A stretch of DNA of 64,000 nt from CAYILR01 sp964364175 (GCA_964364175.1 CAYILR010000008.1:38441-102440), one strand, 5' to 3'. Shown: positions 17,934 to 26,332, numbered from the stretch's first letter. The notes: a model not told the origin generated them from the sequence alone. Numbers and translations are program-made.

Positions 17934-18286
17934 GGACCCTCCCACCAAGAACGATCGAACGCCGACATACCACAGACGGAGCATGACGACGATGAGCCGG
18001 ACTCACGTTGGCCAGTACCTTTGCACTTGGGGCAGTTGAGGACGCCGCCGTGAGGTGAGCACGTTCCGGTCCCGCCGCACAGGCGGCATTCACTCATGAT
18101 CTTGGCCTCGGGGCCTTCGTGGTCGCACTTGTGATCCGTAGGAGGCCCGCAGGCGAAGACCGTGATTGCGCTCCTCTCAGGCTCCTCGGGGCCGTAGCGC
18201 AGCTTGCCACCGCTCTCGGCGATGAGCTTGTCGATCGTCTCAAAGGCTTTGGCAAGCTTGGACTTCGGCGGCTTCTCATCGGTCAC
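17930..18286 (-). CDS. Zinc protein with DnaJ-like CxxCxGxG repeats
   Basis: A 118-residue protein starting at GTG 18286, which overlaps the previous stop as GTGA. The second half has CRLCGGTGTC and CPKCKGTGQ, two DnaJ-type zinc motifs, followed by CSVCG. Such motifs bind zinc and unfolded polypeptide or nucleic acid. No J domain is present. Confidence 0.65.
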   Translation of the reverse strand: MTDEKPPKSKLAKAFETIDKLIAESGGKLRYGPEEPERSAITVFACGPPTDHKCDHEGPEAKIMSECRLCGGTGTCSPHGGVLNCPKCKGTGQRESGSSSSCSVCGMSAFDRSWWEGP

Positions 18287-18648
18287 GGGAGCAACCAAAG
18301 TGCATCGTCCCATGGGCACTCGTTCTTGCGGATCGACTCCCACTCCTGGTCGGTGGGCGCGCGAAACGCGCCTTCCAGCCACGAGTCGTACTCATTCATG
18401 TCGGGAGTGTGGTGGTGGACCGTCTTGATCGTACCTTCCCAGATGCTGATCCCTTCGGGAGCGTCGTCGAGGCCGAGGAGATCGAGGTCGCTGACACCAG
18501 CCTCGTCGATCATGGAGTCGACGTGCGGTCCAGCCGAGAACAGGACGCAGCCACGTCCCATGCCTTGGACGACGACAGCCAGCGACGGCTTCGACCAGTC
18601 GAGCTTGGGCGGCGGCGGACCTTCGTCCATCTGGGAGAAGTCGGTCAC
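18283..18648 (-). CDS. 121-residue protein, unknown
   Basis: The start is GTG 18648, overlapping the previous stop as GTGA. The product has a Pro-rich N-terminus and acidic segments. No motif recognised. The much longer open frame reaching 19089 is the shadow of the neighbouring gene. Confidence 0.6.
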   Translation of the reverse strand: MTDFSQMDEGPPPPKLDWSKPSLAVVVQGMGRGCVLFSAGPHVDSMIDEAGVSDLDLLGLDDAPEGISIWEGTIKTVHHHTPDMNEYDSWLEGAFRAPTDQEWESIRKNECPWDDALWLLP

Positions 18649-18911
18649 TTTCGCGCCCTCGCCTGCTCCCTCACGCGGAACATGGTCTTCACGAGCTTGG
18701 CGCCCTTGAACGGAGTCGGCACGATGATGACGAGCCGGACTCCATTCAGTTGACGCCAGACCACGCCCTGCCCATCGGGTGTGTCGACCCCGTTGTAGAG
18801 CACCTGCTCGAAAGCGTGTTCGTTGATGTCGTCCTCCTCTGCACGAGCTTGCGCGTGCCGACTGACGGCGACGTTGCCAACTCCGGGAACATCGGGCCAG
18901 TAGTGCTTCAT
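18645..18911 (-). CDS. DUF4258-like small protein
   Basis: An 88-residue protein with SRHAQARAEEDDINEHAFEQ, a later GVVWRQLNGVRLVIIV strand pair and a basic end. This order (His/Arg helix, then two strands) resembles the DUF4258 fold, related to RelE-like toxins. ATG 18911 overlaps the upstream stop (ATGA). Toxin activity is not implied by the sequence alone. Confidence 0.55.
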   Translation of the reverse strand: MKHYWPDVPGVGNVAVSRHAQARAEEDDINEHAFEQVLYNGVDTPDGQGVVWRQLNGVRLVIIVPTPFKGAKLVKTMFRVREQARARK

Positions 18912-19297
18912 GACTTGTCCTCGACGAGCTTGATGAGCGCCTGGATGGCCTGACGCTCTGGCTTTGCAGGCAAGTGCATGTAGACCGTGTGCGTGCGCTG
19001 CGAGACGTCCGGCTCCTCGCAAAGCTGTCGCAGCGCGCCAAGGGCGCGGCGGAGCTTCTTCCGGAGCGAAGCGGTGAGGACGACGTCACCTGCGCTCAGA
19101 TTCTCCATGCGGAAGTCCAACACCAACGGCATCAGGGTAGGTGCGCCGTGGCCGGTCTGGATCCGATGGTACCAGGCATTCTCAGGCAACGTCGCGCCAT
19201 GGGCACAGTCCGAGCACTGCCACATCTGCCCTTGAGGCGGATCGGCCAGCGTCGGCGTCGTCGCAGGATCGAGCTTTAGTGTGGGCGGTCTGGTCAT
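18908..19297 (-). CDS. Unknown protein with a Cys-His zinc motif
   Basis: A 129-residue protein with CSDCAHGATLPENAWYHRIQ followed by TGH near residue 50, a possible single zinc finger, then a helical C-terminus. It is joined to both neighbours by ATGA overlaps. Confidence 0.6.
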   Translation of the reverse strand: MTRPPTLKLDPATTPTLADPPQGQMWQCSDCAHGATLPENAWYHRIQTGHGAPTLMPLVLDFRMENLSAGDVVLTASLRKKLRRALGALRQLCEEPDVSQRTHTVYMHLPAKPERQAIQALIKLVEDKS

Positions 19298-19821
19298 GGC
19301 TTCGACTTCACCAGATCGTTGAGCCTCTTGGCCGCGGTGTCCACGGGGCTCAGCGCGGCCAAGAGGCTGGCGGCGGCGTCACGAAGGTTCTCAGCGGCGA
19401 TGTCCTGGGCCTGGGCCTTGAGGCGGGTGATGAGGGTCTCGGCCAGGACGTCGAGGTCGTGTTCTTCCTCGGCCAGCGGCTCGGCGCCCAAGGCTTCGGC
19501 CATGTGGTCGCAGAACACCTTGACCTTTTGCCGAAGCGCCGTCAGCGGGTGCTGCTCACAAGTCTGGATGTGCTCGGTCAGCGCCGCGTGCTTGGCTGCG
19601 GGCGTGCCGTCCTGGTACTGGTGGCCGCAGTAGACGCAGGTGAGAATCCTAGCTGTTGCGACCTCCTTGACCGTCTTCTCGGCCCACTCCTGCGCCTGTT
19701 GGGTCTCGGCTCTGGCGATCGAGATGCGCCGTAGGAGGCTCCGGGCGAAGCCGTCCGCGTCCTTCCAGAGCAGCTTCTCTTCTGCGTCGAGGTGTTGGGG
19801 TGCATCGTGCATGGTCGTCAT
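19294..19821 (-). CDS. Phage zinc-finger protein, unknown role
   Basis: A 175-residue helical protein with CVYCGHQYQDG...HIQTCEQHPL at residues 62-93. This C-C-H-H pattern recurs in short phage proteins of unknown function. The rest is amphipathic helix. Coupled to both neighbours. Confidence 0.65.
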   Translation of the reverse strand: MTTMHDAPQHLDAEEKLLWKDADGFARSLLRRISIARAETQQAQEWAEKTVKEVATARILTCVYCGHQYQDGTPAAKHAALTEHIQTCEQHPLTALRQKVKVFCDHMAEALGAEPLAEEEHDLDVLAETLITRLKAQAQDIAAENLRDAAASLLAALSPVDTAAKRLNDLVKSKP

Positions 19822-20096
19822 TTTTCGCCCCAGAAGATGCCGTGTTTGAGCCGTTCCTTCTTGATCTCGACCTCGGCCTGGAGCGCGAGAAGGTTGCGGG
19901 CGATCTCGGCGAGGCGAACCGGATCTGGTGGAGCAGGGAGAGGCTTCTTGAAGCTCTCCGGGTCGGCCATGGCGACGACGCTGACGACCTTCTGCAAGAT
20001 CACCTCCGCCTTCTTCAAGCGTCGGTTCACGAGCGTCAGGCGCACCGACATCGAGATGCAGCCGAGCGTGAGGAGGGTCAAGAATGCTTCGATCAT
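19818..20096 (-). CDS. Small membrane-anchored coiled-coil protein
   Basis: A 92-residue protein starting at ATG 20096 (ATGA overlap with the upstream stop). The first 20 residues form a hydrophobic segment, likely a membrane anchor, followed by a charged helix. The layout resembles small phage inner-membrane proteins, but no family is clear. Confidence 0.6.
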   Translation of the reverse strand: MIEAFLTLLTLGCISMSVRLTLVNRRLKKAEVILQKVVSVVAMADPESFKKPLPAPPDPVRLAEIARNLLALQAEVEIKKERLKHGIFWGEK

Positions 20097-21115
20097 GTGG
20101 TCTTTTTCCAGGACGGCGGTTGCCGCAGGTTGCCGGGCGGGTTGTAGCTCCTCAGCACCTGCTCTCCGGTCTGGGTCTGCCCGCCTCCTACGTTGAAAAC
20201 CGCGGTCTGCCCCTTCGGGCAATGCTCGCAGGGCAGGTCGTTGTTGCCGGTCTCGATGACGCCGGTGTCGTTGCAGTGAGGGCAGAACCGCAGCTTCTCA
20301 CCAATCTCGATGGCTTTGGTGAAGACGCGGCCCGTGGCCTCAACAAATGTCTTGAGAGGAGCCAGTCCATCCTGGACGCCTTCCCGGATGGCCTGACGCA
20401 GCGCCTCCAGGTCTTCGGGGCTGATGGCGGCTGTCTCGTCGAGAGCGGCGCGGGCTTTCTTGCCGGGGCGGTGGGCACCATCGATCTCCTCGAAGTCTTC
20501 GAGGAAGGGGCCGTGTGGGGGATCGCCCATGAAGCCGATCGCGAAGTAGGTCTCCGGATCAGCATAGAAGGTCAGGGCCTGGATCATCCGCCCGATGTGG
20601 CGGCCCATGCGCTTGGTCTTGTCCTTCGTCTTGGCGAGCGCGGCGTCCTTCTCGGCCAGGGCTTCATCGCGCGCCTTCTCGGCGTAGGCCACGCGCTCTT
20701 GAAGCTCGGTGCAAAGCTCCAAGAGGTGCTTGTTGCCGAGCGACGCGACCTCACGTTCCAGGTCACCGCGCATCCTCCCGGCAACCAGCAGATCTTGTGT
20801 CATAGCCGAGCGCATCTCGGTGATCTCAGCTTCAAGCTCCTTGACCCGCATGGCCTGGCGTTCCGTGCCCAGCACGAAGCCACCAGCTTGCGGCCCTTCC
20901 GGTGTGGCTGAGACCTCTCGCAGCTTGAAATGCGAGATGACGGTCGGCGCCTTGGCTGCGCTCTCCAGGGCTTCCTCGACGACGACGAGCGCGATGCTGA
21001 GCCCCGTCTTCATGGCGCTCTCGATCGTGCCGGTGTTCTCGTCTCGGGGCAGCGGGATCGTGGCTCTGGCTTTGCGGAGTCGATCTGCCACGTCTTGCAG
21101 GGTTCGGATGGTCAC
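20093..21115 (-). CDS. Coiled-coil phage protein with C-terminal zinc motif
   Basis: A 340-residue protein starting at GTG 21115, which overlaps the previous stop as GTGA. The first half is largely coiled coil. The middle carries ALTFYADPETYFAIGFMG and GPFLEDF, a pattern I have seen in phage hypothetical proteins, and the C-terminus has a CPHCNDTG...CEHCPKG zinc pair. Function unknown. Confidence 0.65.
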   Translation of the reverse strand: MTIRTLQDVADRLRKARATIPLPRDENTGTIESAMKTGLSIALVVVEEALESAAKAPTVISHFKLREVSATPEGPQAGGFVLGTERQAMRVKELEAEITEMRSAMTQDLLVAGRMRGDLEREVASLGNKHLLELCTELQERVAYAEKARDEALAEKDAALAKTKDKTKRMGRHIGRMIQALTFYADPETYFAIGFMGDPPHGPFLEDFEEIDGAHRPGKKARAALDETAAISPEDLEALRQAIREGVQDGLAPLKTFVEATGRVFTKAIEIGEKLRFCPHCNDTGVIETGNNDLPCEHCPKGQTAVFNVGGGQTQTGEQVLRSYNPPGNLRQPPSWKKTT

Positions 21116-21453
21116 TTCGTATCCTTTCTGTCTTTGCCCCACTCTTGGTCATCGAGCACGAGACCGAACTTGGTTGCCGCGGCCTTGAGTGGAAACCAGT
21201 GATGGTGGTTGCCGGTCTCGCGCCAGAGCTTGCGGATGCGTTCGTGGATGGCCTCCAACGGCTCATCGACCTTCTCAATCGTGACCCGGTACTTCTCGAC
21301 AGAAACCGTGCCATTCCAACACGAAGGTTCCTCCTGCCGCATCTGACCGAGGCGGTAGCCGTCAACGTTTTGAAAAGTCTCGACGATGATGGGGTACTGC
21401 GGCCCCGTCGGTTTGGGCGTGGCCTTCTTCCTCGACGCCTTGGCCTTGGTCAT
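21112..21453 (-). CDS. 113-residue phage protein
   Basis: A basic N-terminus (KASRKKATPKP) precedes a compact domain with CWNGTVSVEKYRVTIE and IHERIRKLWRETGNHHHW. No known function. It has its own AGAGG site and its ATG overlaps the stop of a 19-codon leader. Confidence 0.65.
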   Translation of the reverse strand: MTKAKASRKKATPKPTGPQYPIIVETFQNVDGYRLGQMRQEEPSCWNGTVSVEKYRVTIEKVDEPLEAIHERIRKLWRETGNHHHWFPLKAAATKFGLVLDDQEWGKDRKDTK

Positions 21454-21509
21454 CGCACCCTCTTGAGTGTCCCGGTGGGGTTGTGGCTCACGTCATCGTG
21501 GGCGTCCAT
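21450..21509 (-). CDS. 19-codon leaderless upstream peptide
   Basis: ATG 21509 begins a 19-codon frame (MDAHDDVSHNPTGTLKRVR) whose TGA overlaps the next ATG as ATGA. The -10 box TAAAAT ends 6 nt before this ATG, so transcription would begin at or next to the A of ATG. A small leader of this kind could feed ribosomes into the operon by coupling. Confidence 0.5.
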   Translation of the reverse strand: MDAHDDVSHNPTGTLKRVR

Positions 21510-21515
21510 GGACCC

Positions 21516-21554
21516 ATTTTAGACATTGTGCTTGAAGCGTCAAGCGACTTTGAC
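21516..21554 (-). promoter_or_regulatory. Promoter with GTCAA-N6-TTGAC operator
   Basis: Minus-strand TTGACG (21538-21543) and TAAAAT (21516-21521) are separated by 16 nt. The dyad GTCAA-N6-TTGAC (21539-21554) overlaps the -35 box. It heads the long coupled operon that runs to 12328. Confidence 0.75.
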
Positions 21555-21555
21555 G

Positions 21556-22110
21556 TTATTTCTTGTGGGAGGGTTCCATACCGGCTTCTTTGCTGAGGGC
21601 CTCGACGATGCCCCTGAGGAGGAAGGGCCGCAAGGCGGGCCACTTCTCGATGCACAGGAGGGCGTCCGCGGCCTGGGCCTCGACGCTGCCGTGGGTGCCA
21701 GGGTCGGCAGCGACGAAGCTCTGCTGTTGGCTCGGGGCGTTGCCGTTTGGTGTGTTGCTGCTGGTCATGTCGTCCTCTGGGTCGGGGGTTTCGGGCTCGG
21801 CTGGTGGTGGCGCGTTCGGGTCGATGATCCCAAGCCGGGTCAGGTTTTGGACGGTGCGGCTCAGATCGAATCCGGCCGTGACGAAGATGGCTCCGACGCG
21901 GTCGGCTTCTCTTTTGCCGATGTCCTGCATCCCATGGGAGGCCATCTCGACGTTGAGGAGGACGACCTTAGTGCTGGCCGGGAATCTGTCCCTGGAGGAC
22001 AGGTACTCGTGAACGGCGACGAAGTTGACCCCATATCGGGCCAGCTTCTTCCGCATGACGTTCCCCCGGTTCCCCGGAGGGCCTCCAAGCCAGACCGCTT
22101 CGATGGTCAT
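21556..22110 (-). CDS. DUF2325-like protein
   Basis: A 184-residue protein beginning with WLGGPPGNRGNVMRKKLARYG, then KVVLLNVEMASHGMQDIGKRE and a Rossmann-like strand pattern, which resembles DUF2325-type domains. The C-terminal third is Pro/Ser/Gln-rich and probably disordered. The start overlaps the upstream stop (ATGA). Confidence 0.55.
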   Translation of the reverse strand: MTIEAVWLGGPPGNRGNVMRKKLARYGVNFVAVHEYLSSRDRFPASTKVVLLNVEMASHGMQDIGKREADRVGAIFVTAGFDLSRTVQNLTRLGIIDPNAPPPAEPETPDPEDDMTSSNTPNGNAPSQQQSFVAADPGTHGSVEAQAADALLCIEKWPALRPFLLRGIVEALSKEAGMEPSHKK

Positions 22111-22367
22111 TCTGACCTCTGACGGCGCATGGCTTTCCTGACGATCTTGGCGGTGCTTGGGGCTACTGTGTCAAGCCAGACCAGGGCGGCCTCAAAGGCC
22201 GGTCTGACCCGCTCCATCTCGGCGATAATCGCTTCATCAGCTACAAGCAAAGCGAAGTCCATGACGTCACCAGAAGCCCTGGTCTTGTTACTAAGTTCGC
22301 GCTTGTGGGCGCGGTGAACGATCCCATTCTCGTAGGAGCCCATCTGTTTGAGGGAACGACGTTTCAT
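22107..22367 (-). CDS. 86-residue basic protein
   Basis: A short basic, helical protein of unknown function. Its stop overlaps the start of the DUF2325-like gene (ATGA), so the two are co-translated. Confidence 0.6.
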   Translation of the reverse strand: MKRRSLKQMGSYENGIVHRAHKRELSNKTRASGDVMDFALLVADEAIIAEMERVRPAFEAALVWLDTVAPSTAKIVRKAMRRQRSE

Positions 22368-22371
22368 TCGT

Positions 22372-22992
22372 TCACCGAGCGGCCCTCTTGTCGAGCTTGG
22401 CGAACAAGCAGGTCGGTGCGTGCGGCTTGTTCACGGTCCCACCGCAGCCTTGGGTGCAGGTCTCGTCGCCTCCGCCGCTGTACTCGTACTCGACGAGAGC
22501 CTCGGTCAGCGTCGTGATCTGGGCCGCGATGGCTTCGAGGTCCGAGAGCCAGAGGGTCATGACCTCGAAGTCGGTGAGCGGTGCCGCCTTGACCCCCAGG
22601 CGGGCCTCCAGGGCGCTCCTGCGGGCCGCCCTGGCCTCGTAGGCGTCATCCTCGGCTCTGGTGGCGGCTGCCTGCTCCCTGTGCCTCTGGGCGGTCCTGG
22701 CTTCGTAGGCGGCCCAGGTCTCGGCGATGAGGGAGAGGGGCACGATATCGGGCTCCCACTTGGGAAGCTCACCCTTGGGCGTGTACGGCCGCTTCCTGGC
22801 GATGGCGATCCCGTGCCGTGGACCAAAACCAAAGTCTTTCACCTTGGCGCCAGGCGTCTTCAAGGCGAAGTTTCCGCGGCCGGCGTCGACCCAATCACGG
22901 GTGTCGAGGACGATCGCCTTGTAGCGGTCCTTCGACGCCGGGCCGCGCTTCACGGCCACGACCATCCCAACTTCAAGTTCAGCGCGCTTCAT
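22372..22992 (-). CDS. Unknown protein with Cys-rich C-terminus
   Basis: A 206-residue protein. The N-terminus looks like a small beta barrel (LEVGMVVAVKRG...KAIVLDTRDW), the centre is Ala/Arg/Glu-rich helix and the end has CTQGCGG...HAPTC, a possible zinc site. No known function. Confidence 0.6.
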   Translation of the reverse strand: MKRAELEVGMVVAVKRGPASKDRYKAIVLDTRDWVDAGRGNFALKTPGAKVKDFGFGPRHGIAIARKRPYTPKGELPKWEPDIVPLSLIAETWAAYEARTAQRHREQAAATRAEDDAYEARAARRSALEARLGVKAAPLTDFEVMTLWLSDLEAIAAQITTLTEALVEYEYSGGGDETCTQGCGGTVNKPHAPTCLFAKLDKRAAR

Positions 22993-23062
22993 CGGAGCTT
23001 CCCACCTTTCGCCCGCAGCATGACGGCACAGCCCCGTGTGCTTTCCGGATTTTCTTGCTCAT
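22979..23062 (-). CDS. Possible 27-residue protein
   Basis: A short frame from ATG 23062 (MSKKIRKAHGAV...) that overlaps the next gene's start by 14 nt and begins 11 nt after the previous stop. Its position in an otherwise tightly packed operon is the only support. Confidence 0.3.
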   Translation of the reverse strand: MSKKIRKAHGAVPSCCGRKVGSSDEAR

Positions 23063-23072
23063 GACGCGCCTT

Positions 23073-23579
23073 TCAGTTGGGCAGAGTGGTTTGGGGGAAC
23101 AGCGGCTCGGCCATCCGGCCGCCGTCGATGGGGTGGGACTTGAACTCGGCCAGCGTCCGGGTGTTCCTCTCGTCGTGGGAGATCACGGCCGTCCAGACCT
23201 CGACGCCACCACCTCGGAACTCCAACCTCACCATCGCAGCCTCACCTTTATCGGCGCGCTGAGAAGGCCGCACCAGGGAGTCCGAGTCAACCTCCTCTTT
23301 GGTGGCGACGGCCGTCCAGATCTCGTTGACGATGGCGATCCCGATCGTGTGGTCGTCGCTTGCGAGCGCGGACAGCACCTGCATGAGTGCGTCCTTGGCC
23401 GTATCCGAAACCATGAACCGGCCCACCGGCAGCAGGCCCACACCTTCCTTGGTGACGACGAAGGCCACCGGCGCCAGTTCTTGCCCCGCCATCGTGGCCT
23501 GGGTGAACACGCTGCGCACGGCATCGAGGATGTACGTGCGGAAAGTTTCCTGATCCATGGTGCTGGTCACTCCAAACAT
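23073..23579 (-). CDS. 168-residue protein, unknown
   Basis: An alpha/beta protein without recognisable motifs. GAGGA stands upstream of ATG 23579; ATG 23558 is an alternative. It directly follows the GHKL/peptidase gene and is likely co-transcribed with it. Confidence 0.6.
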   Translation of the reverse strand: MFGVTSTMDQETFRTYILDAVRSVFTQATMAGQELAPVAFVVTKEGVGLLPVGRFMVSDTAKDALMQVLSALASDDHTIGIAIVNEIWTAVATKEEVDSDSLVRPSQRADKGEAAMVRLEFRGGGVEVWTAVISHDERNTRTLAEFKSHPIDGGRMAEPLFPQTTLPN

Positions 23580-23582
23580 GGC

Positions 23583-24896
23583 TCAGTTCCTCATCTGGCT
23601 GGTGATGATGCGGGCGTAGAGCTTGCCTTCCGCGCGCTCGTGGCCGACGGTGCCGTCGCCGCCCTGGGCGTGCGCGACCTCGTGGACGAGGGTGGACAGG
23701 TACTCCTCGAAGTCCGAGAGCAGGCGCTTGGCGATCTTGATCTTGCCGCCGACGAGCGTGCCGTCGAGCGCCGCGTCGCCGAAGTCCACGATGTTGAGCC
23801 GGTCCTCGATGGTGCCGTAGCCGAGGTCCTTGGCCGCGCTCTCGACGAGGTCGAGCACGGTCTTGTAGGTCGCTTGCTCGGCCTCCGTCAGATCGGCCCA
23901 GGCGTAGGACTTCTGCGCCGTCTTCTTGTATTCCTCGCGCAACTTGTCGAGGTTCAGGGTCTCCTCACCCTTGAGGACAGCCATGAGGCCAGACTGCACG
24001 ACCACACCCTTGAAGCCGTAGTGCTCGGCCTCGCGCGCGCCCGCCATCGACGTCACCGGGATCGACTTCTCACCGTGGCGCGCCCGGAACACCTTGCCAA
24101 CCTTGGCCGTGGTCGCAGCATCGACGTAGCCCTCGCCCATGTTGGTGACGTCGGGGGCGTTGCTCTGGAGGAGGTCCATGACCTTCTCGATGAACTCGGG
24201 CCTGGCTTCGTGGGTCATGGCCTCTTCCCACGCCTTGGCCGCGTTGTAGCGGAGGTCCCAACCCGAGATCATACGGCGGTCGCGGTCGGTCTCCACCTGC
24301 TTGAAGTTGTAGCCCGCGCTGAGGTCCGGGCTGTTCTGGACGAAGATGCCCTTGACGAACACCCGGCCCTTCATGTGCTCGTCGAGGAGCACCTGGGCGT
24401 AGGAGGTCTCCACGACGTTCTTGGGTTTGGCGAGGAACAGGAAGCGGCCCTTCATGAGATCCCAGGCTTCCTTCGTGATCCCGCTGACCTCGATCGTGAA
24501 CGCGCCGCTGTCGTTCTGGCGCTTGTGCGTGTAGATGGTCAGCACCTCGTCGCCGAACACCTCCGAGGCTTCGAGCTTGGGTGTCCAGGACTCGTCGCCG
24601 TTGATGATTTTCACCTCATGTCCCGCGCGCACCAAGGCCAGCACGCCGAGCTTGAGCCCCTCGCCGAAGTGGCCGCGGTAGCCACCGGACGACTTCGACG
24701 TCGTCCCCATCAGCCACACCCTGGCGTCGAGCTTCACGCCCTGCGAGACCACGCGGAACGTGTCGATGTGGTGGCTCACCTTCATCTCGGCGCCATCGTC
24801 CTGGGCGTCGAGGCCGTTTTGCACCAATTCACGACAACCTTCCCACGCCCCCCAGGTGGAACAGTAGTTGGTCGCGATGGTGAGTTGAAACTTCAT
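23583..24896 (-). CDS. GHKL ATPase fused to HExxH metallopeptidase-like domain
   Basis: A 437-residue protein. Near the N-terminus ELVQNGLDAQDDG matches the N-box of GHKL ATPases (Hsp90, gyrase B, MutL), and GGYRGHFGEGLKLGVLAL matches the glycine-rich G-box. Near the C-terminus LVHEVAHAQGGDG followed by GHERAEG is an HExxH zinc-peptidase-like motif with a possible third ligand. AGGA stands 8 nt before ATG 24896; ATG 24902 is an alternative. The pairing of an ATP-driven clamp and a peptidase-like domain is uncommon. Substrate unknown; it could be a phage or host protein. Confidence 0.72.
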   Translation of the reverse strand: MKFQLTIATNYCSTWGAWEGCRELVQNGLDAQDDGAEMKVSHHIDTFRVVSQGVKLDARVWLMGTTSKSSGGYRGHFGEGLKLGVLALVRAGHEVKIINGDESWTPKLEASEVFGDEVLTIYTHKRQNDSGAFTIEVSGITKEAWDLMKGRFLFLAKPKNVVETSYAQVLLDEHMKGRVFVKGIFVQNSPDLSAGYNFKQVETDRDRRMISGWDLRYNAAKAWEEAMTHEARPEFIEKVMDLLQSNAPDVTNMGEGYVDAATTAKVGKVFRARHGEKSIPVTSMAGAREAEHYGFKGVVVQSGLMAVLKGEETLNLDKLREEYKKTAQKSYAWADLTEAEQATYKTVLDLVESAAKDLGYGTIEDRLNIVDFGDAALDGTLVGGKIKIAKRLLSDFEEYLSTLVHEVAHAQGGDGTVGHERAEGKLYARIITSQMRN

Positions 24897-24913
24897 GGCC
24901 ATGGTCCTATGAT
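24885..24913 (+). promoter_or_regulatory. Promoter of the GIY-YIG gene
   Basis: TTGAAA (24885-24890) and TATGAT (24908-24913) are spaced by 17 nt. It lies across the start of the minus-strand GHKL gene and reads toward the endonuclease gene at 24934. It lacks the GTCAA dyad of the other promoters. Confidence 0.6.
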
Positions 24914-24933
24914 GGTGAGAGTGGAGGTGAACA

Positions 24934-25488
24934 GTGGCGATCGGTATCTACGTCATACGCAACACGTCAAACGGGAAAAGATACATTGGGCAGTCAATAG
25001 ACATACAACGACGATTTCGCGAACATAAGAGCAAGCTCAAGCTGGGTAAGCACGGAAACAAGCATCTGCAAGCGGCTTGGAACAAGTACGGAGGAAGTAG
25101 TTTTGACTTCTCGATACTTCTTCTTTGCCCAATGTCGTCCTTGGATGAACAAGAAGCTGCGATTCTGGCCTCATCCAGTCCTGAATACAACAAGTCTTTG
25201 GAGTGTCACGCACCAATGCGTGGAAGGAGGCATACAGACGCAACAAGGGCAAAAATGAGCATCGCAAAGAAGAAGCCGCGTGGCCCACACAGTGAGGAGC
25301 GACGAAAGAGGATCTCCGAAGCCAAGAAGGGAAAGCCAAGGTCAGACGCCGCAAAAAACAGCACCAGTGAGACGCTGCGAAAAGCATGGAAGAAACGAAA
25401 AGCGGAGGGCCTACCGTGGAAGAACAAACGCCGCGTGGACGTCTTTCGTGGGCAGGTTCCGTTATTTTCACGGCAGACTCCGGTTTGA
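24934..25488 (+). CDS. GIY-YIG homing endonuclease with NUMOD3 motifs
   Basis: A 184-residue protein. GIYVIRNTSNGKRYIGQS is the GIY-YIG catalytic core, with the conserved Arg in RRFREHKSKL and a Glu later. Two NUMOD3-like DNA-binding segments follow (HTDATRAKMSIAKK and HSEERRKRISEAKKGK). GTG 24934 has GGAGG 6 nt upstream. It is the only plus-strand gene in this stretch, as expected for a mobile free-standing endonuclease. Confidence 0.85.
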   Translation: MAIGIYVIRNTSNGKRYIGQSIDIQRRFREHKSKLKLGKHGNKHLQAAWNKYGGSSFDFSILLLCPMSSLDEQEAAILASSSPEYNKSLECHAPMRGRRHTDATRAKMSIAKKKPRGPHSEERRKRISEAKKGKPRSDAAKNSTSETLRKAWKKRKAEGLPWKNKRRVDVFRGQVPLFSRQTPV

Positions 25489-25496
25489 CAGGTCGG

Positions 25497-25889
25497 TCAG
25501 AACGGCAGATCATCGTCGGCCTCGAAGCCCCGATCTTCGACGCTCGCCATCATCGCACGGTCGCGTTCCTGGTCGAGGAAGTAGTCGGCACGCAAGTCTT
25601 CGAGGTCATGTTCGGCCTCGCGGTCGCGCTCCTCACCGGAGCCACCGCAGGCGGAGCAGGTGGACCCGTCGTACATGCCCTCGCCAGAGCCCGCGCACTT
25701 GGAGCAGAGCGGAGCCTCGGCCGCCCACAGGATCTGCACGGAATCTCGGTAGGAATCCGGGCAATCCGGGTCGCCGTGGTACAGCGGCGCGTTCTCGACT
25801 CCGGCGTCGCGCAGCGCCTCCCTGGCCGCCTGGACTTCGTCGTCCGTGTCGGTGAGGTGGGGTTCGCCGTCGATCAAGATGTAGCTCAC
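25497..25889 (-). CDS. Zinc protein with DnaJ-like motif
   Basis: A 130-residue acidic protein with CSKCAGSGEG and CSACGGSGEE, a paired DnaJ-type zinc module. GTG 25889 has AAGGAAGG upstream, which decides the start. It is transcribed from the promoter at 25913-25951. Confidence 0.65.
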   Translation of the reverse strand: MSYILIDGEPHLTDTDDEVQAAREALRDAGVENAPLYHGDPDCPDSYRDSVQILWAAEAPLCSKCAGSGEGMYDGSTCSACGGSGEERDREAEHDLEDLRADYFLDQERDRAMMASVEDRGFEADDDLPF

Positions 25890-25912
25890 GGTGCCTTCCT
25901 TCCTGTAGCTCG

Positions 25913-25951
25913 ATTGTAGACTTGTGCGTTGAAACGTCAAGCGGCTTTGAC
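25913..25951 (-). promoter_or_regulatory. Promoter with GTCAA-N6-TTGAC operator
   Basis: Minus-strand TTGACG (25935-25940) and TACAAT (25913-25918) are spaced by 16 nt; the dyad GTCAA-N6-TTGAC covers 25936-25951. Twenty of the bases around the -35 box match the promoter at 21516-21554 almost exactly. Confidence 0.78.
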
Positions 25952-25954
25952 AGA

Positions 25955-26332
25955 TCAGGTGCGAAACTTCCGGCCCGAGATCACGTCCACGACCTCCACA
26001 TCGCGTCCGAACGCCGCCCCGGCCTCGAAGCGCTCCTCCGCGCTGACCGGGCGGTTCTTTTGTGCCTTGCGGTAGGCCGCCACGAACTTGGCCGTGTCGC
26101 GCTCCCGCGCTGCCTGCGAGGCCGCGAAGTCGAACTTGAAGCCGACGGCCTGGAAGTCGGCCAAGACGTCATCGAAGGGCACACTGCCGTTCGATCGCCA
26201 CCGCACGATGTCCTTGGCGTCCACGGTCGCGTTCTCCTCCCAGGTCTTGCGGGCCTTCTCCTCATCCAGGACCCACTGGACGCGGTCGGTGCCGGGGATT
26301 TTGACCATCTTCTCGAAGCCGTGGCGTGACAT
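25955..26332 (-). CDS. 125-residue protein, unknown
   Basis: A basic protein with a helical middle. ATG 26332 has GAGG 6 nt upstream; the much longer open frame to 26740 is not supported. No motif recognised. It lies between two genes that have their own promoters. Confidence 0.6.
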   Translation of the reverse strand: MSRHGFEKMVKIPGTDRVQWVLDEEKARKTWEENATVDAKDIVRWRSNGSVPFDDVLADFQAVGFKFDFAASQAARERDTAKFVAAYRKAQKNRPVSAEERFEAGAAFGRDVEVVDVISGRKFRT

